This document shows, piece after piece, positions 7,273 to 13,524 of a stretch of DNA of 29,099 nt. Each line of letters opens with the position of its first letter. The stretch's first letter is position 1. The DNA is taken from IMG/VR virus record IMGVR_UViG_3300025655_000207, positions 1-29,099 of that record; one strand, given 5' to 3'. The DNA comes from a virus. Under the pieces are notes generated by a model that was not told where the DNA came from, made no database searches, and saw only the letters and a list, made by a program, of their open reading frames with translations. Both the position numbers and the translations under genes were made by a program.

Positions 7273-7309
7273 AATGTAACATGCCCCTTGACATTTGTCA
7301 AGGGGCATG
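7273..7309 (-). promoter_or_regulatory. Promoter P4 in a perfect 30-bp palindromic element
   Basis: TTGACA (7301-7296), 17-bp spacer ending TGT, TACATT (7278-7273). Here the repeat is perfect over 14 bp per arm (7280-7293 and 7296-7309) with a 2-bp centre, so TTGACA is present on both strands. The plus-strand copy has only a weak -10 (CATTAT/ATTATT near 7310-7316). It shares its A-rich flank with P2. Confidence 0.82.
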
Positions 7310-7336
7310 CATTATTTTTTAGGATTTTTGTTTAAT

Positions 7337-7534
7337 TTATTCTTGTTTTTCAAGATCGATCATTGCTTTAACAATAGCAGCGGCTTCTTTCTTTACTTCA
7401 CGAAGTGCTTTTCGGGCTCTCGTCCCTGCTGCTTTGTTCCCCTTCTCCAAGCTCTTTTGAAGATCCCACTCTATCGATAATAATAGTTCTTTTAGGTCTT
7501 CGTATTGTTTTTGAATTTTCTCTGCGGATTGCAT
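7337..7534 (-). CDS. Histone H1-like protein (Hc1 type)
   Basis: 65 residues, ATG with AAGGAG eight nt upstream. Residues 31-52, KGNKAAGTRARKALREVKK and on, match the core of the bacterial histone H1-like Hc1 family (chlamydial Hc1 has GNKAAAQRVR; Bacteroidetes versions have GNSAAGTRVRKG-L). The preceding helix LKELLLSIEWDLQKSLEKG also fits. The Lys-rich C-terminal tail of chlamydial Hc1 is absent, as in the short versions. Such proteins bind and compact DNA, so a role in organising host or phage DNA is plausible but inferred. The gene overlaps the end of the upstream 112-aa frame by 137 nt and is followed by the palindromic P4 element. Confidence 0.72.
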   Translation of the reverse strand: MQSAEKIQKQYEDLKELLLSIEWDLQKSLEKGNKAAGTRARKALREVKKEAAAIVKAMIDLEKQE

Positions 7535-7736
7535 AATAATACTCCTTATAAGTTTCAGGTTTATCTAAATACACTAATTCATTAAATTTTGTCCATTCTA
7601 TTTCTAATGTCAAAATATCAATAATTGGAATCATTTTAGTATGGTTCTCGGTTACTCGATCAAGAAGGCGATAAGGGATGTCTTCGAAACCCTCAAAGCA
7701 TACAATCGATCCAAGCGGCCATAGTGTTTTCGCCAT
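7398..7736 (-). CDS. Unknown protein with long 3' overlap
   Basis: 112 residues, ATG with AGGAG close upstream. The first about 75 residues (MAKTLWPLGSIVCFEGF to YYYAIRRENSK) look like a compact beta-rich domain, possibly a small barrel. The last 45 codons run in another frame over the start of the histone-like gene and read as low-quality sequence (GEGEQSSRDESPKS). Either this is a true 137-nt overlap or the ancestral stop near 7535 was lost. The gene lies 32 nt after the VOC gene and has no promoter of its own. I do not recognise it. Confidence 0.6.
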   Translation of the reverse strand: MAKTLWPLGSIVCFEGFEDIPYRLLDRVTENHTKMIPIIDILTLEIEWTKFNELVYLDKPETYKEYYYAIRRENSKTIRRPKRTIIIDRVGSSKELGEGEQSSRDESPKSTS

Positions 7737-7768
7737 AATAGCTCCTATACTAAATAGTTCTTAGGACA

Positions 7769-8245
7769 TCAATCAACAGTGCTTGTCATTAGATCCTTTA
7801 CATTGTCCTTACAAAATCCTTTACCTTCTCGCTCAATTAATTCGTATATAATTCCCGTTAAAGGACTTGGCTTGGTAAACACTTGGATTAAGCCTTCGCA
7901 TACTAGAGGCTTATCTGTTGTAAATTCAATTCCACGGTCTTTCCAGTCTCGCATTGTATCTTCGACTGAATCAACTTGATAAGCAAGATGATGAATTCCG
8001 CTTCCATTCTCTTTTACCCATTTATCGACAATCGAATTATTGGTGCCTTCTGATATAAAAATTTCTGGTTCTGTTGCATCTGATGCATGTATAAGTACAC
8101 TACATTGAGCCTTGCTATTATCCTCGAATTGAATGTCGAAACCATCCGGTAAATCAGGATCAATGATATACCCTAGCGACATTGTAATAAAATCAATCGC
8201 ATCTTGTTTGTTTTCGACACGATAAGCTATGTGATCTAATCTCAT
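7769..8245 (-). CDS. VOC-fold (glyoxalase/methylmalonyl-CoA epimerase-like) protein
   Basis: 158 residues, ATG with GAGG upstream. Two beta-alpha-beta-beta-beta halves are visible: HIAYRV (5-10) opening the first and GIHHLAYQVDSVEDTM (83-98) opening the second. Metal ligands can be placed at H5, E61 (PEIFIS), H85/H86 and E135 (YELIERE), with spacing close to methylmalonyl-CoA epimerase. A CDNVKDLM-like tail closes the protein. VOC enzymes bind a divalent metal and act on glyoxal adducts, epimers or dioxygenation substrates, or sequester antibiotics; the substrate here cannot be told. It follows a strong terminator after uvsX with no visible promoter, so it may depend on read-through. Confidence 0.82.
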   Translation of the reverse strand: MRLDHIAYRVENKQDAIDFITMSLGYIIDPDLPDGFDIQFEDNSKAQCSVLIHASDATEPEIFISEGTNNSIVDKWVKENGSGIHHLAYQVDSVEDTMRDWKDRGIEFTTDKPLVCEGLIQVFTKPSPLTGIIYELIEREGKGFCKDNVKDLMTSTVD

Positions 8246-8262
8246 TTTTTTGCCTCATAAAT

Positions 8263-8288
8263 AAAAAACCGCCCCCCGAAGGGAGCGG
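8263..8288 (-). terminator. Rho-independent terminator after uvsX
   Basis: An 8-bp stem (8281-8288 with 8269-8276, one G-T pair) closed by a TTCG tetraloop and followed in the minus direction by TTTTTT. It is the strongest terminator in the window and separates uvsX from the VOC gene. Confidence 0.9.
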
Positions 8289-8314
8289 CACACAGGAGAA
8301 TAAAGATGAAAAAA

Positions 8315-9415
8315 CTACTCATCTATGTTGATATCACATCCATCGGAATCATATTTCTCAATGATCTCTTTGTCCATAATATCATAAACAACTTTGCGAA
8401 ATTCATCGTCTTGGAGTTGTTCGATCCACTTTGCGGCTTGGAATTTGAACTCTTTACCATCAGAATCCACAATCGTATACCAAGCACCGGCTCGCTTAAG
8501 TCGTTCGGTTCCGGATAATTTGATTGCTTCTAGCCACGACTCTTCATCTTGGATTCCAATATCATCTCCCCACAAGATTTTAAAGGTACAAGTTCGACCA
8601 TAAGATCCAAATCGAGATTTCTCAATTTTTACTTTGGTCTCGGAACCAATTCGAACACCTTTCTCGTTTTCAACAAAGGAAGCCTTTGATTTACGACGAG
8701 TCAACCAAATCCGAAGCGAAGCATAATACTCAATTGCTTTACCACCGGGAGCAAAATAAGGTGTAGTCATTGCTTCTGCTACATTTGAAGTTAGATTGGT
8801 TTTAAGTTGATTGATCATCAACAAGGTTGACTGTGTATTCGCTAGAGGAATTGTGAGTTTAGAAAGAGCCTTGCTCATAATTCTCGGCTTAACAGCCATA
8901 GACGATTGAGGGTTAAAATCGCCTTCAATGTCCTTTTCAGCGGGAGTAGCAGCGATAGAGTCCCAGACAAACAAGAATCTTGTGTCTGGATAAGTGGTCA
9001 TTGCTGCTTCGATTTGTTCGAAGGTTTTCTCAACAGAGACTGCCTGAACATATACTAGATCTTCCAAGTCGATGCCGGCTCGGACCAAGAAGTCAGGATC
9101 AATCGCTGATTCAGAATCAAAATAGACCACTTGTATGCCTTTGTTCTGTGCATTTACAGCAATCTGTGCTGCCATAAATGATTTACCTGATGCTGAAAGT
9201 CCAGCAATCTCAGTGGTTTTGCCGACGGGAATACCCGCCATTTTGCCTTTACAAAGAATTGAATCAAGCCAACGAGAACCCGTTGGGATCCAATCAACAA
9301 CAGCGGTAGGGTTTGCTTCTGTGAGGTTGTGAGCAACATCCATTCCTGCTGTTTTGTTGAATAAAGATTTAAGATCCAATTTACCTGCTTTAGCCATTTT
9401 TAATACTTTTCCCAT
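8315..9415 (-). CDS. uvsX: UvsX/RecA-like recombinase
   Basis: 366 residues, ATG with GGAGG six nt upstream. The RecA core is intact: Walker A GLSASGKS (72-79), the catalytic-Glu strand VVYFDSESA with E102, Walker B FLFVWDS (147-153), and LMINQLKTN (199-207) at the start of the DNA-binding L2 region. Length and the short N-terminal helix resemble T4 UvsX (391 aa) more than the extended bacterial RecA. It catalyses strand exchange for recombination-dependent replication and repair, acting with the ssDNA-binding protein encoded two genes upstream. It ends in an acidic tail (DSDGCDINIDE) and is followed by a strong terminator. Confidence 0.93.
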   Translation of the reverse strand: MGKVLKMAKAGKLDLKSLFNKTAGMDVAHNLTEANPTAVVDWIPTGSRWLDSILCKGKMAGIPVGKTTEIAGLSASGKSFMAAQIAVNAQNKGIQVVYFDSESAIDPDFLVRAGIDLEDLVYVQAVSVEKTFEQIEAAMTTYPDTRFLFVWDSIAATPAEKDIEGDFNPQSSMAVKPRIMSKALSKLTIPLANTQSTLLMINQLKTNLTSNVAEAMTTPYFAPGGKAIEYYASLRIWLTRRKSKASFVENEKGVRIGSETKVKIEKSRFGSYGRTCTFKILWGDDIGIQDEESWLEAIKLSGTERLKRAGAWYTIVDSDGKEFKFQAAKWIEQLQDDEFRKVVYDIMDKEIIEKYDSDGCDINIDE

Positions 9416-9427
9416 TAGGGGCCTCCG

Positions 9428-10036
9428 TTAGTTGATTAGCTTCCATTCTTCAGTAGTTACACGTCGAATTTCCAGTTTATAGGGCTGGAATCCTGTATAT
9501 TGTCCAGTGTCGCCCCAATTATATTTGCAAATTGAAACACCAAAATATTTACGATCAGAAGCCTTACGAGGTCTTTTACGACCGGTTTCTGAATAATCTT
9601 CTTCGAAGACATAAAGCCATTCTTCATAGCCTCTCTTGTAGTCAGCATAAGCATCGGTCATTTTTTCGTCAACACAAGTTACAAAGCCGATCGGTTCTTC
9701 TTCGCCTATGTGTCTATTAACAAAGTCGTCTTCTGATAAAGTTGAAAGATAAGACTCAATGCTTTCATAGGTATCATAATTCTGTTTTTCAATCCATTCT
9801 TCGAATGTTTCTTCTAATTCAGAATGTTCCAAATAAAGTCCTTTGGGCGATGAATAACTATAGTTTGCCTCATCATTTAAAAACCAAACTGTGAACTTCT
9901 TATCTTCGTCAGATTCTTGTCCAACATCATTCTTTATTTTAGCATAGTACTGCTCAAAAGACGAATAGTGTGTGCCATTAAGTTTGTCGTAAAACCCTTC
10001 TTGGGTTTCTTCAACTTCTTGATTTAAATTACTCAT
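9428..10036 (-). CDS. Unknown acidic protein
   Basis: 202 residues, ATG with GGAGG five nt upstream, ending 12 nt before uvsX. It is strongly acidic through the first 150 residues, rich in E, D and Y, with a more basic patch ETGRKRPRKASDRKYFG (about 150-166) and a beta-rich C-terminal part. There is no Walker motif, zinc site or signal peptide. Lying between the ssDNA-binding protein and the recombinase, it might be a recombination accessory factor (T4 has UvsY, 137 aa, in that job) but no sequence similarity supports this. An alternative is a DNA-mimic or host-interaction protein. Confidence 0.75.
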   Translation of the reverse strand: MSNLNQEVEETQEGFYDKLNGTHYSSFEQYYAKIKNDVGQESDEDKKFTVWFLNDEANYSYSSPKGLYLEHSELEETFEEWIEKQNYDTYESIESYLSTLSEDDFVNRHIGEEEPIGFVTCVDEKMTDAYADYKRGYEEWLYVFEEDYSETGRKRPRKASDRKYFGVSICKYNWGDTGQYTGFQPYKLEIRRVTTEEWKLIN

Positions 10037-10059
10037 TTTTCCTCCGATTAAATAAAGTG

Positions 10060-10081
10060 GGGCGGATTTATCCCTCCGCCC
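10060..10081 (-). terminator. Probable terminator hairpin
   Basis: A 7-bp G+C-rich stem GGGCGGA/TCCGCCC (10075-10081 with 10060-10066) with an 8-nt loop, followed in the minus direction by CACTTTATTTAA. The T-run is interrupted, so termination may be partial. It lies between the 49-aa gene and the acidic gene. Confidence 0.55.
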
Positions 10082-10096
10082 AAGGGAATCTAGTTT

Positions 10097-10246
10097 TTAA
10101 CTTCGTCTAGAGCCACCAGATGAATTACCTGATGAGTTATTACTTCTACTGCCGCCTGACGGATTTCCTGTTGTTGATGGCCATCCGCCACCATTACCTT
10201 GTCCTCGGCTAGAATTGCCAGAATTACTACTATGTGATCTTCCCAT
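10097..10246 (-). CDS. Ser/Gly/Asn-rich 49-aa protein
   Basis: 49 residues, ATG with a strong GGAGG five nt upstream and a TAA stop. Composition is extreme: 16 Ser, 13 Gly, 7 Asn and 5 Arg, one Trp, with short repeats of the NSSGNSSGG kind and a basic end (SRRS). It should be intrinsically disordered; Arg/Gly/Ser-rich tails often bind nucleic acid or condense. It lies directly downstream of the ssDNA-binding protein gene, so expression together with that protein is likely. The good ribosome site and the hairpin right after the stop support a real gene. No homolog is recognised. Confidence 0.7.
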   Translation of the reverse strand: MGRSHSSNSGNSSRGQGNGGGWPSTTGNPSGGSRSNNSSGNSSGGSRRS

Positions 10247-10332
10247 ATTTACCTCCTTACGGTTATTGGAAACGAAAAGACATCTGTAACCCCATGCCTT
10301 CCCTGCGGGGAGCGATTGCTCACTGGACTTTG

Positions 10333-11100
10333 TTATTTACCCTGAAGTCGTTGCATTGCTTCTAGAACTGCGTCGCCAGAAGACGCATACTTTTCAACTC
10401 CAGCACTATCATCATCGGAGGCACTCGAATTGCCAGCGAGATAATCGCTCAAAATAGTTTCCAATTCTTGGCTTGATTTTTCATCGAAAAGAGAAGAGAA
10501 ATCAGGGACCGAGTCAAGAAGTTCGGCACAGTCTGCTACAGCATCGTCACATAAAACGGAGGGACGGCGACGAGGCTTAAGAGTTGTCTTTGGAAATGTG
10601 CCGGGAGTTCCGGGAACATCATAATTCAAGACAATATCTGTGCCTTTATCTGGATCTGTAATATCACCATAATCTGGGTCAAGAACATATCCAAGAAGAG
10701 TTTGGTATGCTTGCTTACCATAAGACCATATTTTAACACCTTCTTCTTCTTGACCTCGGACCATAATTGGAGAATAGTAACGATTTCGGGCAAAGAGTTG
10801 CTTTGCTTCTTTCTTCGCTACTTCATCATTGTTGTCAACGCCTTCACGCCACAACTTGGAAGCAAAGTCACAAATAGGACAGTCGCCGCCATGATTCTTT
10901 TTTGGACATAGAAGTCCGGGGTTTTTGCCAACATTGTAATGGAAGAAGTATTCCTTGAACGGATCACCGTCTGATGTTGGTAGGATACGAATAGTTTGAT
11001 CGCCTTGTTGTGGGCGCCACATTGTGTCGGTTGCTTTCTTTTTACCTCCGGTTTTAGATTGCTCGAGTTTTGCTCGCATTGCGTCTAGATCAATAGCCAT
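10333..11100 (-). CDS. Single-stranded DNA-binding protein, T4 gp32-like
   Basis: 255 residues, ATG with AAGGAG upstream. The N-terminal 30 residues are basic (KLEQSKTGGKKK), the place where gp32 binds neighbouring subunits. An OB-fold core follows, with a compact zinc site C65-x4-H70-x3-C74-x2-C77; T4 gp32 uses one His and three Cys as well. The last about 55 residues are acidic and disordered (SASDDDSAG), the tail with which gp32 recruits replication proteins. It coats unwound DNA for the polymerase, helicase and recombinase in this module. It is transcribed from consensus promoter P5, and a hairpin lies at the very 5' end of its leader. The 86-nt gap after its stop holds only weak GC hairpins. 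Confidence 0.85.
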   Translation of the reverse strand: MAIDLDAMRAKLEQSKTGGKKKATDTMWRPQQGDQTIRILPTSDGDPFKEYFFHYNVGKNPGLLCPKKNHGGDCPICDFASKLWREGVDNNDEVAKKEAKQLFARNRYYSPIMVRGQEEEGVKIWSYGKQAYQTLLGYVLDPDYGDITDPDKGTDIVLNYDVPGTPGTFPKTTLKPRRRPSVLCDDAVADCAELLDSVPDFSSLFDEKSSQELETILSDYLAGNSSASDDDSAGVEKYASSGDAVLEAMQRLQGK

Positions 11101-11148
11101 GATTTTATCTCCTTATTAGTTAATCATTGTGGGGATCTACCCTAACGC

Positions 11149-11170
11149 TGAAAGTCAAATATCACTTTCA
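11149..11170 (-). promoter_or_regulatory. 5' leader hairpin of the ssDNA-binding protein mRNA
   Basis: A perfect 7-bp inverted repeat TGAAAGT/ACTTTCA (11149-11155 and 11164-11170) with an 8-nt loop. With the start predicted near 11173, it would fold almost at the 5' end of the mRNA. It could stabilise the message or form part of an autoregulatory site, as the structured leader of T4 gene 32 does. Confidence 0.45.
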
Positions 11171-11179
11171 ACATATATA

Positions 11180-11208
11180 ATTATAACATATTTTGACTCA
11201 TTTGTCAA
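11180..11208 (-). promoter_or_regulatory. Sigma-70-type promoter P5 (ssDNA-binding protein)
   Basis: TTGACA (11208-11203), 17-bp spacer ending TGT, TATAAT (11185-11180): a perfect extended consensus. The predicted start is near 11173, giving a leader of about 70 nt. Confidence 0.9.
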
Positions 11209-11215
11209 GTCTTTT

Positions 11216-11251
11216 TTTAAAAACAGGGGAGATTTTTTACGAGATCTCCCT
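11216..11251 (-). terminator. Terminator after the WYL_2-like gene
   Basis: Stem GGGAGAT/ATCTCCC (11245-11251 with 11228-11234), 10-nt loop, followed in the minus direction by CTGTTTTTAAAAAAAG. A second weak GGGG/CCCC hairpin lies just upstream (about 11257-11274). It insulates P5 from upstream transcription. Confidence 0.75.
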
Positions 11252-11279
11252 AACTCGGGGGTTAACACACCCCACAGAC

Positions 11280-11531
11280 TTATTCTGGGAAGTCGATGTT
11301 CTGTTCTTTCGAGACAACTTCGCCTTGAATTGTATTCCAATTAAATGCTCGGAAACCCATTCGTTGAACATCATAGACTAATTCATAGCCTTCTTGCATT
11401 TTTCGTTTAGGATTTCGCTCATAAGGAGCAAATAGATCTGTTGGAAGGTCCTGAGTGCGGACAAATTGCATTGTACGGTTGGTTCCGTCTTGCTTGGTGT
11501 AAGTACCAGTGTAAACTACATAATTATTCAT
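11280..11531 (-). CDS. WYL_2 / Sm-like SH3-barrel protein (formerly DUF2693)
   Basis: 83 residues, ATG with AGGAGG five nt upstream. Two blocks match the phage WYL_2 family by eye: YTGTYTKQDGTNRTMQFVRTQDLP (7-30; family pattern FTKkDGteRvm-cT--lP) and YELVYDVQRMGFRAFNWNTI (about 49-68; family pattern VwD-e---wRsF--dsI). The fold is a small SH3/Sm-like barrel; family members are common in phages and their role is unknown, with ligand or nucleic-acid sensing suspected. Its ATG abuts the stop of the tubulin-like gene, and an internal promoter (P7) about 160 nt upstream can drive it alone. Confidence 0.68.
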   Translation of the reverse strand: MNNYVVYTGTYTKQDGTNRTMQFVRTQDLPTDLFAPYERNPKRKMQEGYELVYDVQRMGFRAFNWNTIQGEVVSKEQNIDFPE

Positions 11532-12328
11532 TATACCTCCTGAATGAAATGAGTGTAGTGAATCCCGTAAGCATAAGAATGCTCATATGGGGATTGGTAA
11601 ACAGTAAATGAAGAAATAATATCATCATCTAATCTGTTTTTTATCTCAGAGATAAGATTTGAATTATTTTCAATCTCGCTCTTTTTGATATTATTAATAT
11701 AACATGTTTCGGTTACATTGTCAAGTGGAAAAAATAACTTTTTTTCTTTTTTATTGGTCTCGGAGAATGAGAAGGTTCTGATTCTTGAGATTTCCTTTGG
11801 CTCATGCAATTGTCCGAAGACAGGGTCGGTATGAGCGAAAACATTCATTGAATGAACACAATTAAAGATTAATTCGTTCATTTTTGAATAATAAGAGGCC
11901 AATGGGGCTTCTCCAACGATTTCTTGAAGAGAATTATTAGAAACAAGATAAATCGCCTCGAATAAACCAGATCTAGCGTATTCTTGAAGCACCCCCATGC
12001 TTACTTTATTACGCTTTTTTGCTGAATCTGATGAAATTGAGACATCAGGCACGATATAAACAATGTTTATTTTGTTTTCTTTGATTTGTTCAAGTAATCG
12101 TAGAGTCGCCCCAGCAATCTTTCCTGCACCGCAAACAAAAAACCAGATAGTTTCTCCTTTGATCTTTGCAAGTTCTTTTTTATTTGGGAATTCATTTTCG
12201 TATCCTTCTGAAGATTCATTAAGGGGTACATTCTTTCCTCCATCATAGGTCAAAACTTTGTAATTATCATAAGATTTAAACATTTCGGCTATTGAGCAGC
12301 CTGCTTTACCAAGACCAATCACTACCAT
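11531..12328 (-). CDS. Tubulin/FtsZ-like protein (diverged)
   Basis: 265 residues, ATG with GGAGG upstream, overlapping the polymerase stop by 7 nt. It reads like the front half of a tubulin/FtsZ fold: MVVIGLGKAGCSIAEMF (1-17) as the first glycine-rich nucleotide loop, WFFVCGAGKIAGATLRLLE (62-80) where FtsZ has its GGGTGTG signature, INIVYIVPD (88-95) as the following strand, LQEYARSGLFEAIYLVSNNSL (114-134) as the helix-strand-Asn that contacts the base, and MNELIFNCVHSMNVF (150-164) as core helix H7. The canonical GGGTG[TS]G is replaced and no clear T7-loop catalytic Asp is seen, so GTP hydrolysis is doubtful. PhuZ and TubZ are phage/plasmid precedents. A Rossmann-type enzyme is the alternative. 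Confidence 0.5.
   Translation of the reverse strand: MVVIGLGKAGCSIAEMFKSYDNYKVLTYDGGKNVPLNESSEGYENEFPNKKELAKIKGETIWFFVCGAGKIAGATLRLLEQIKENKINIVYIVPDVSISSDSAKKRNKVSMGVLQEYARSGLFEAIYLVSNNSLQEIVGEAPLASYYSKMNELIFNCVHSMNVFAHTDPVFGQLHEPKEISRIRTFSFSETNKKEKKLFFPLDNVTETCYINNIKKSEIENNSNLISEIKNRLDDDIISSFTVYQSPYEHSYAYGIHYTHFIQEV
11696..11724 (-). promoter_or_regulatory. Internal promoter P7
   Basis: Inside the tubulin-like gene: TTGACA (11724-11719), 17-bp spacer ending TGT, TATATT (11701-11696). It would give a transcript from about 11689 carrying the WYL_2-like gene. Confidence 0.75.
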
Positions 12329-13512
12329 GAGAAATCCTCCAATAATCCATAAGTTTTACCTGCTTTTAGGTTGATTTTGAACTTACCAAGACGAGTTTGC
12401 TCGAATATCTGCTTGATTTGAGGCAACAAATGAGCGTCTTGATTCGAGAAGTCGAGAACAACGCAATCGTGAAGACAGAAAGCAATTGTTGACTTACGAC
12501 CAGACAGCATTTTCATTATTTTGTTTGCTCTATCCATGCAATTATCCGATGAGGTGCTTTGAAGAAGATAATTTAAAGCATGAAATGAATCACACTCTAT
12601 TTGTCTTCCAAAGATAGTATTAATATAACCTGTTTTATAATACTTGTCAAGTATTTTTTCTTTATTATAATAATTTTTTAGTTCCTCGTCCTTTGAGTCG
12701 GGATTATAAAGCCAAGCAAAGAATCGTCGCTTCGCATTGTCTCGGCTCATTGGAGTTTTAAAGACATTTTCGATATTAAATTGATGAATGTCCTCGGAAG
12801 GTTGGTCGATTCCGGCAAGAGCCAACAGCGTGCGGATCTCGGCGGCATTGAAGTCAAGTTCGATGAAGAGATCGTTTTGTGGAACAACGATTTTGCGATG
12901 TTCTGCTTTCAGATTCATAATTGGAAACGAGTCTTGGGTTGTGGTCAAACGACCCGTGATTGTACCAAAAAGATTGTAAATAACAGCAGATTTTTGCTTT
13001 GAAAATCGTTTGTAGAGTGATCTTGCCTTTGGGTCTTGGAGGAACAAAAGATTGTGATTATCCCAATCTATTCGCAATTCCTGCTGTCTTATTTTATTGA
13101 TGGTCGACTGTGTTTCGACGAGGAAAGAGTAATTCTTTGGTCTTGGGTTGTTTGCAACGACCCATTCGGTGATTTCGTTTCTCAACTGATAATAATGCCG
13201 CAGAATATGCCGAGGCACCAAGTCATAAATGCAATTATCATCCAAGTTGATCTTTGATCCAACAATCGCCTTAACGTGTGCTTCCAACCGTCGCTTTCGA
13301 AATACATAACGATCAACAAGATGATCAGGAGCGCAATCATCAATGCTCTGTCCATTAACCCAAAGTTCTGCGAAGTCGACATTATAATCCTCCAAATGTT
13401 CTGACCAAGACCATGTAAGATCTAGATTGCGAGGCAACTTATCAAAATAAAAATCTCCGTTGTAGAAAACTCCTTTACAGTCTCGTTTATCGTCTAATGT
13501 TTGAAATGTCAT
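12322..13512 (-). CDS. Minimal family A DNA polymerase
   Basis: 396 residues, ATG with GGAGG upstream. The polymerase domain motifs are in order: GTITGRLTT (183-191), motif A IELDFNAAEIR with D220 and E225, motif B RDNAKRRFFAWLY with R257 and K261, GYINTIFGRQ (295-304), ALNYLLQSTSSD (312-323), and motif C CLHDC with H348, D349, C350. Escherichia coli Pol I has HDE here, so the second acidic residue is replaced by Cys while the essential Asp is kept. No 3'-5' exonuclease domain is present (T7 polymerase is 704 aa, Pol I 928), and the N-terminal 150 residues are unassigned. Proofreading must come from another gene, if at all. Promoter P6 drives it from within the end of the upstream late gene. 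Confidence 0.88.
   Translation of the reverse strand: MTFQTLDDKRDCKGVFYNGDFYFDKLPRNLDLTWSWSEHLEDYNVDFAELWVNGQSIDDCAPDHLVDRYVFRKRRLEAHVKAIVGSKINLDDNCIYDLVPRHILRHYYQLRNEITEWVVANNPRPKNYSFLVETQSTINKIRQQELRIDWDNHNLLFLQDPKARSLYKRFSKQKSAVIYNLFGTITGRLTTTQDSFPIMNLKAEHRKIVVPQNDLFIELDFNAAEIRTLLALAGIDQPSEDIHQFNIENVFKTPMSRDNAKRRFFAWLYNPDSKDEELKNYYNKEKILDKYYKTGYINTIFGRQIECDSFHALNYLLQSTSSDNCMDRANKIMKMLSGRKSTIAFCLHDCVVLDFSNQDAHLLPQIKQIFEQTRLGKFKINLKAGKTYGLLEDFSW
12622..12650 (-). promoter_or_regulatory. Internal promoter P8
   Basis: Inside the polymerase gene: TTGACA (12650-12645), 17-bp spacer, TATATT (12627-12622). The base pattern ahead of the -10 is GGT instead of TGT, so this is the weakest of the set. 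It would feed the tubulin-like gene. Confidence 0.65.
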
Positions 13513-13524
13513 CTTGCCTCCGAT

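Noticed and set aside
7747-7757. ACTATTTAGT-like motif, also at 756-765 and 27755-27764, considered as a late promoter
   Set aside because: The copy at 756 is explained by codons of the co-chaperonin and the copy at 7747 would start transcription at the ATG; only three copies, no consistent distance.
8306-8518. Plus-strand frame of 70 codons starting after CAGGAG
   Set aside because: It is entirely antisense to the 3' end of uvsX, is hydrophobic without pattern, and has no promoter ahead; the good ribosome site seems chance.
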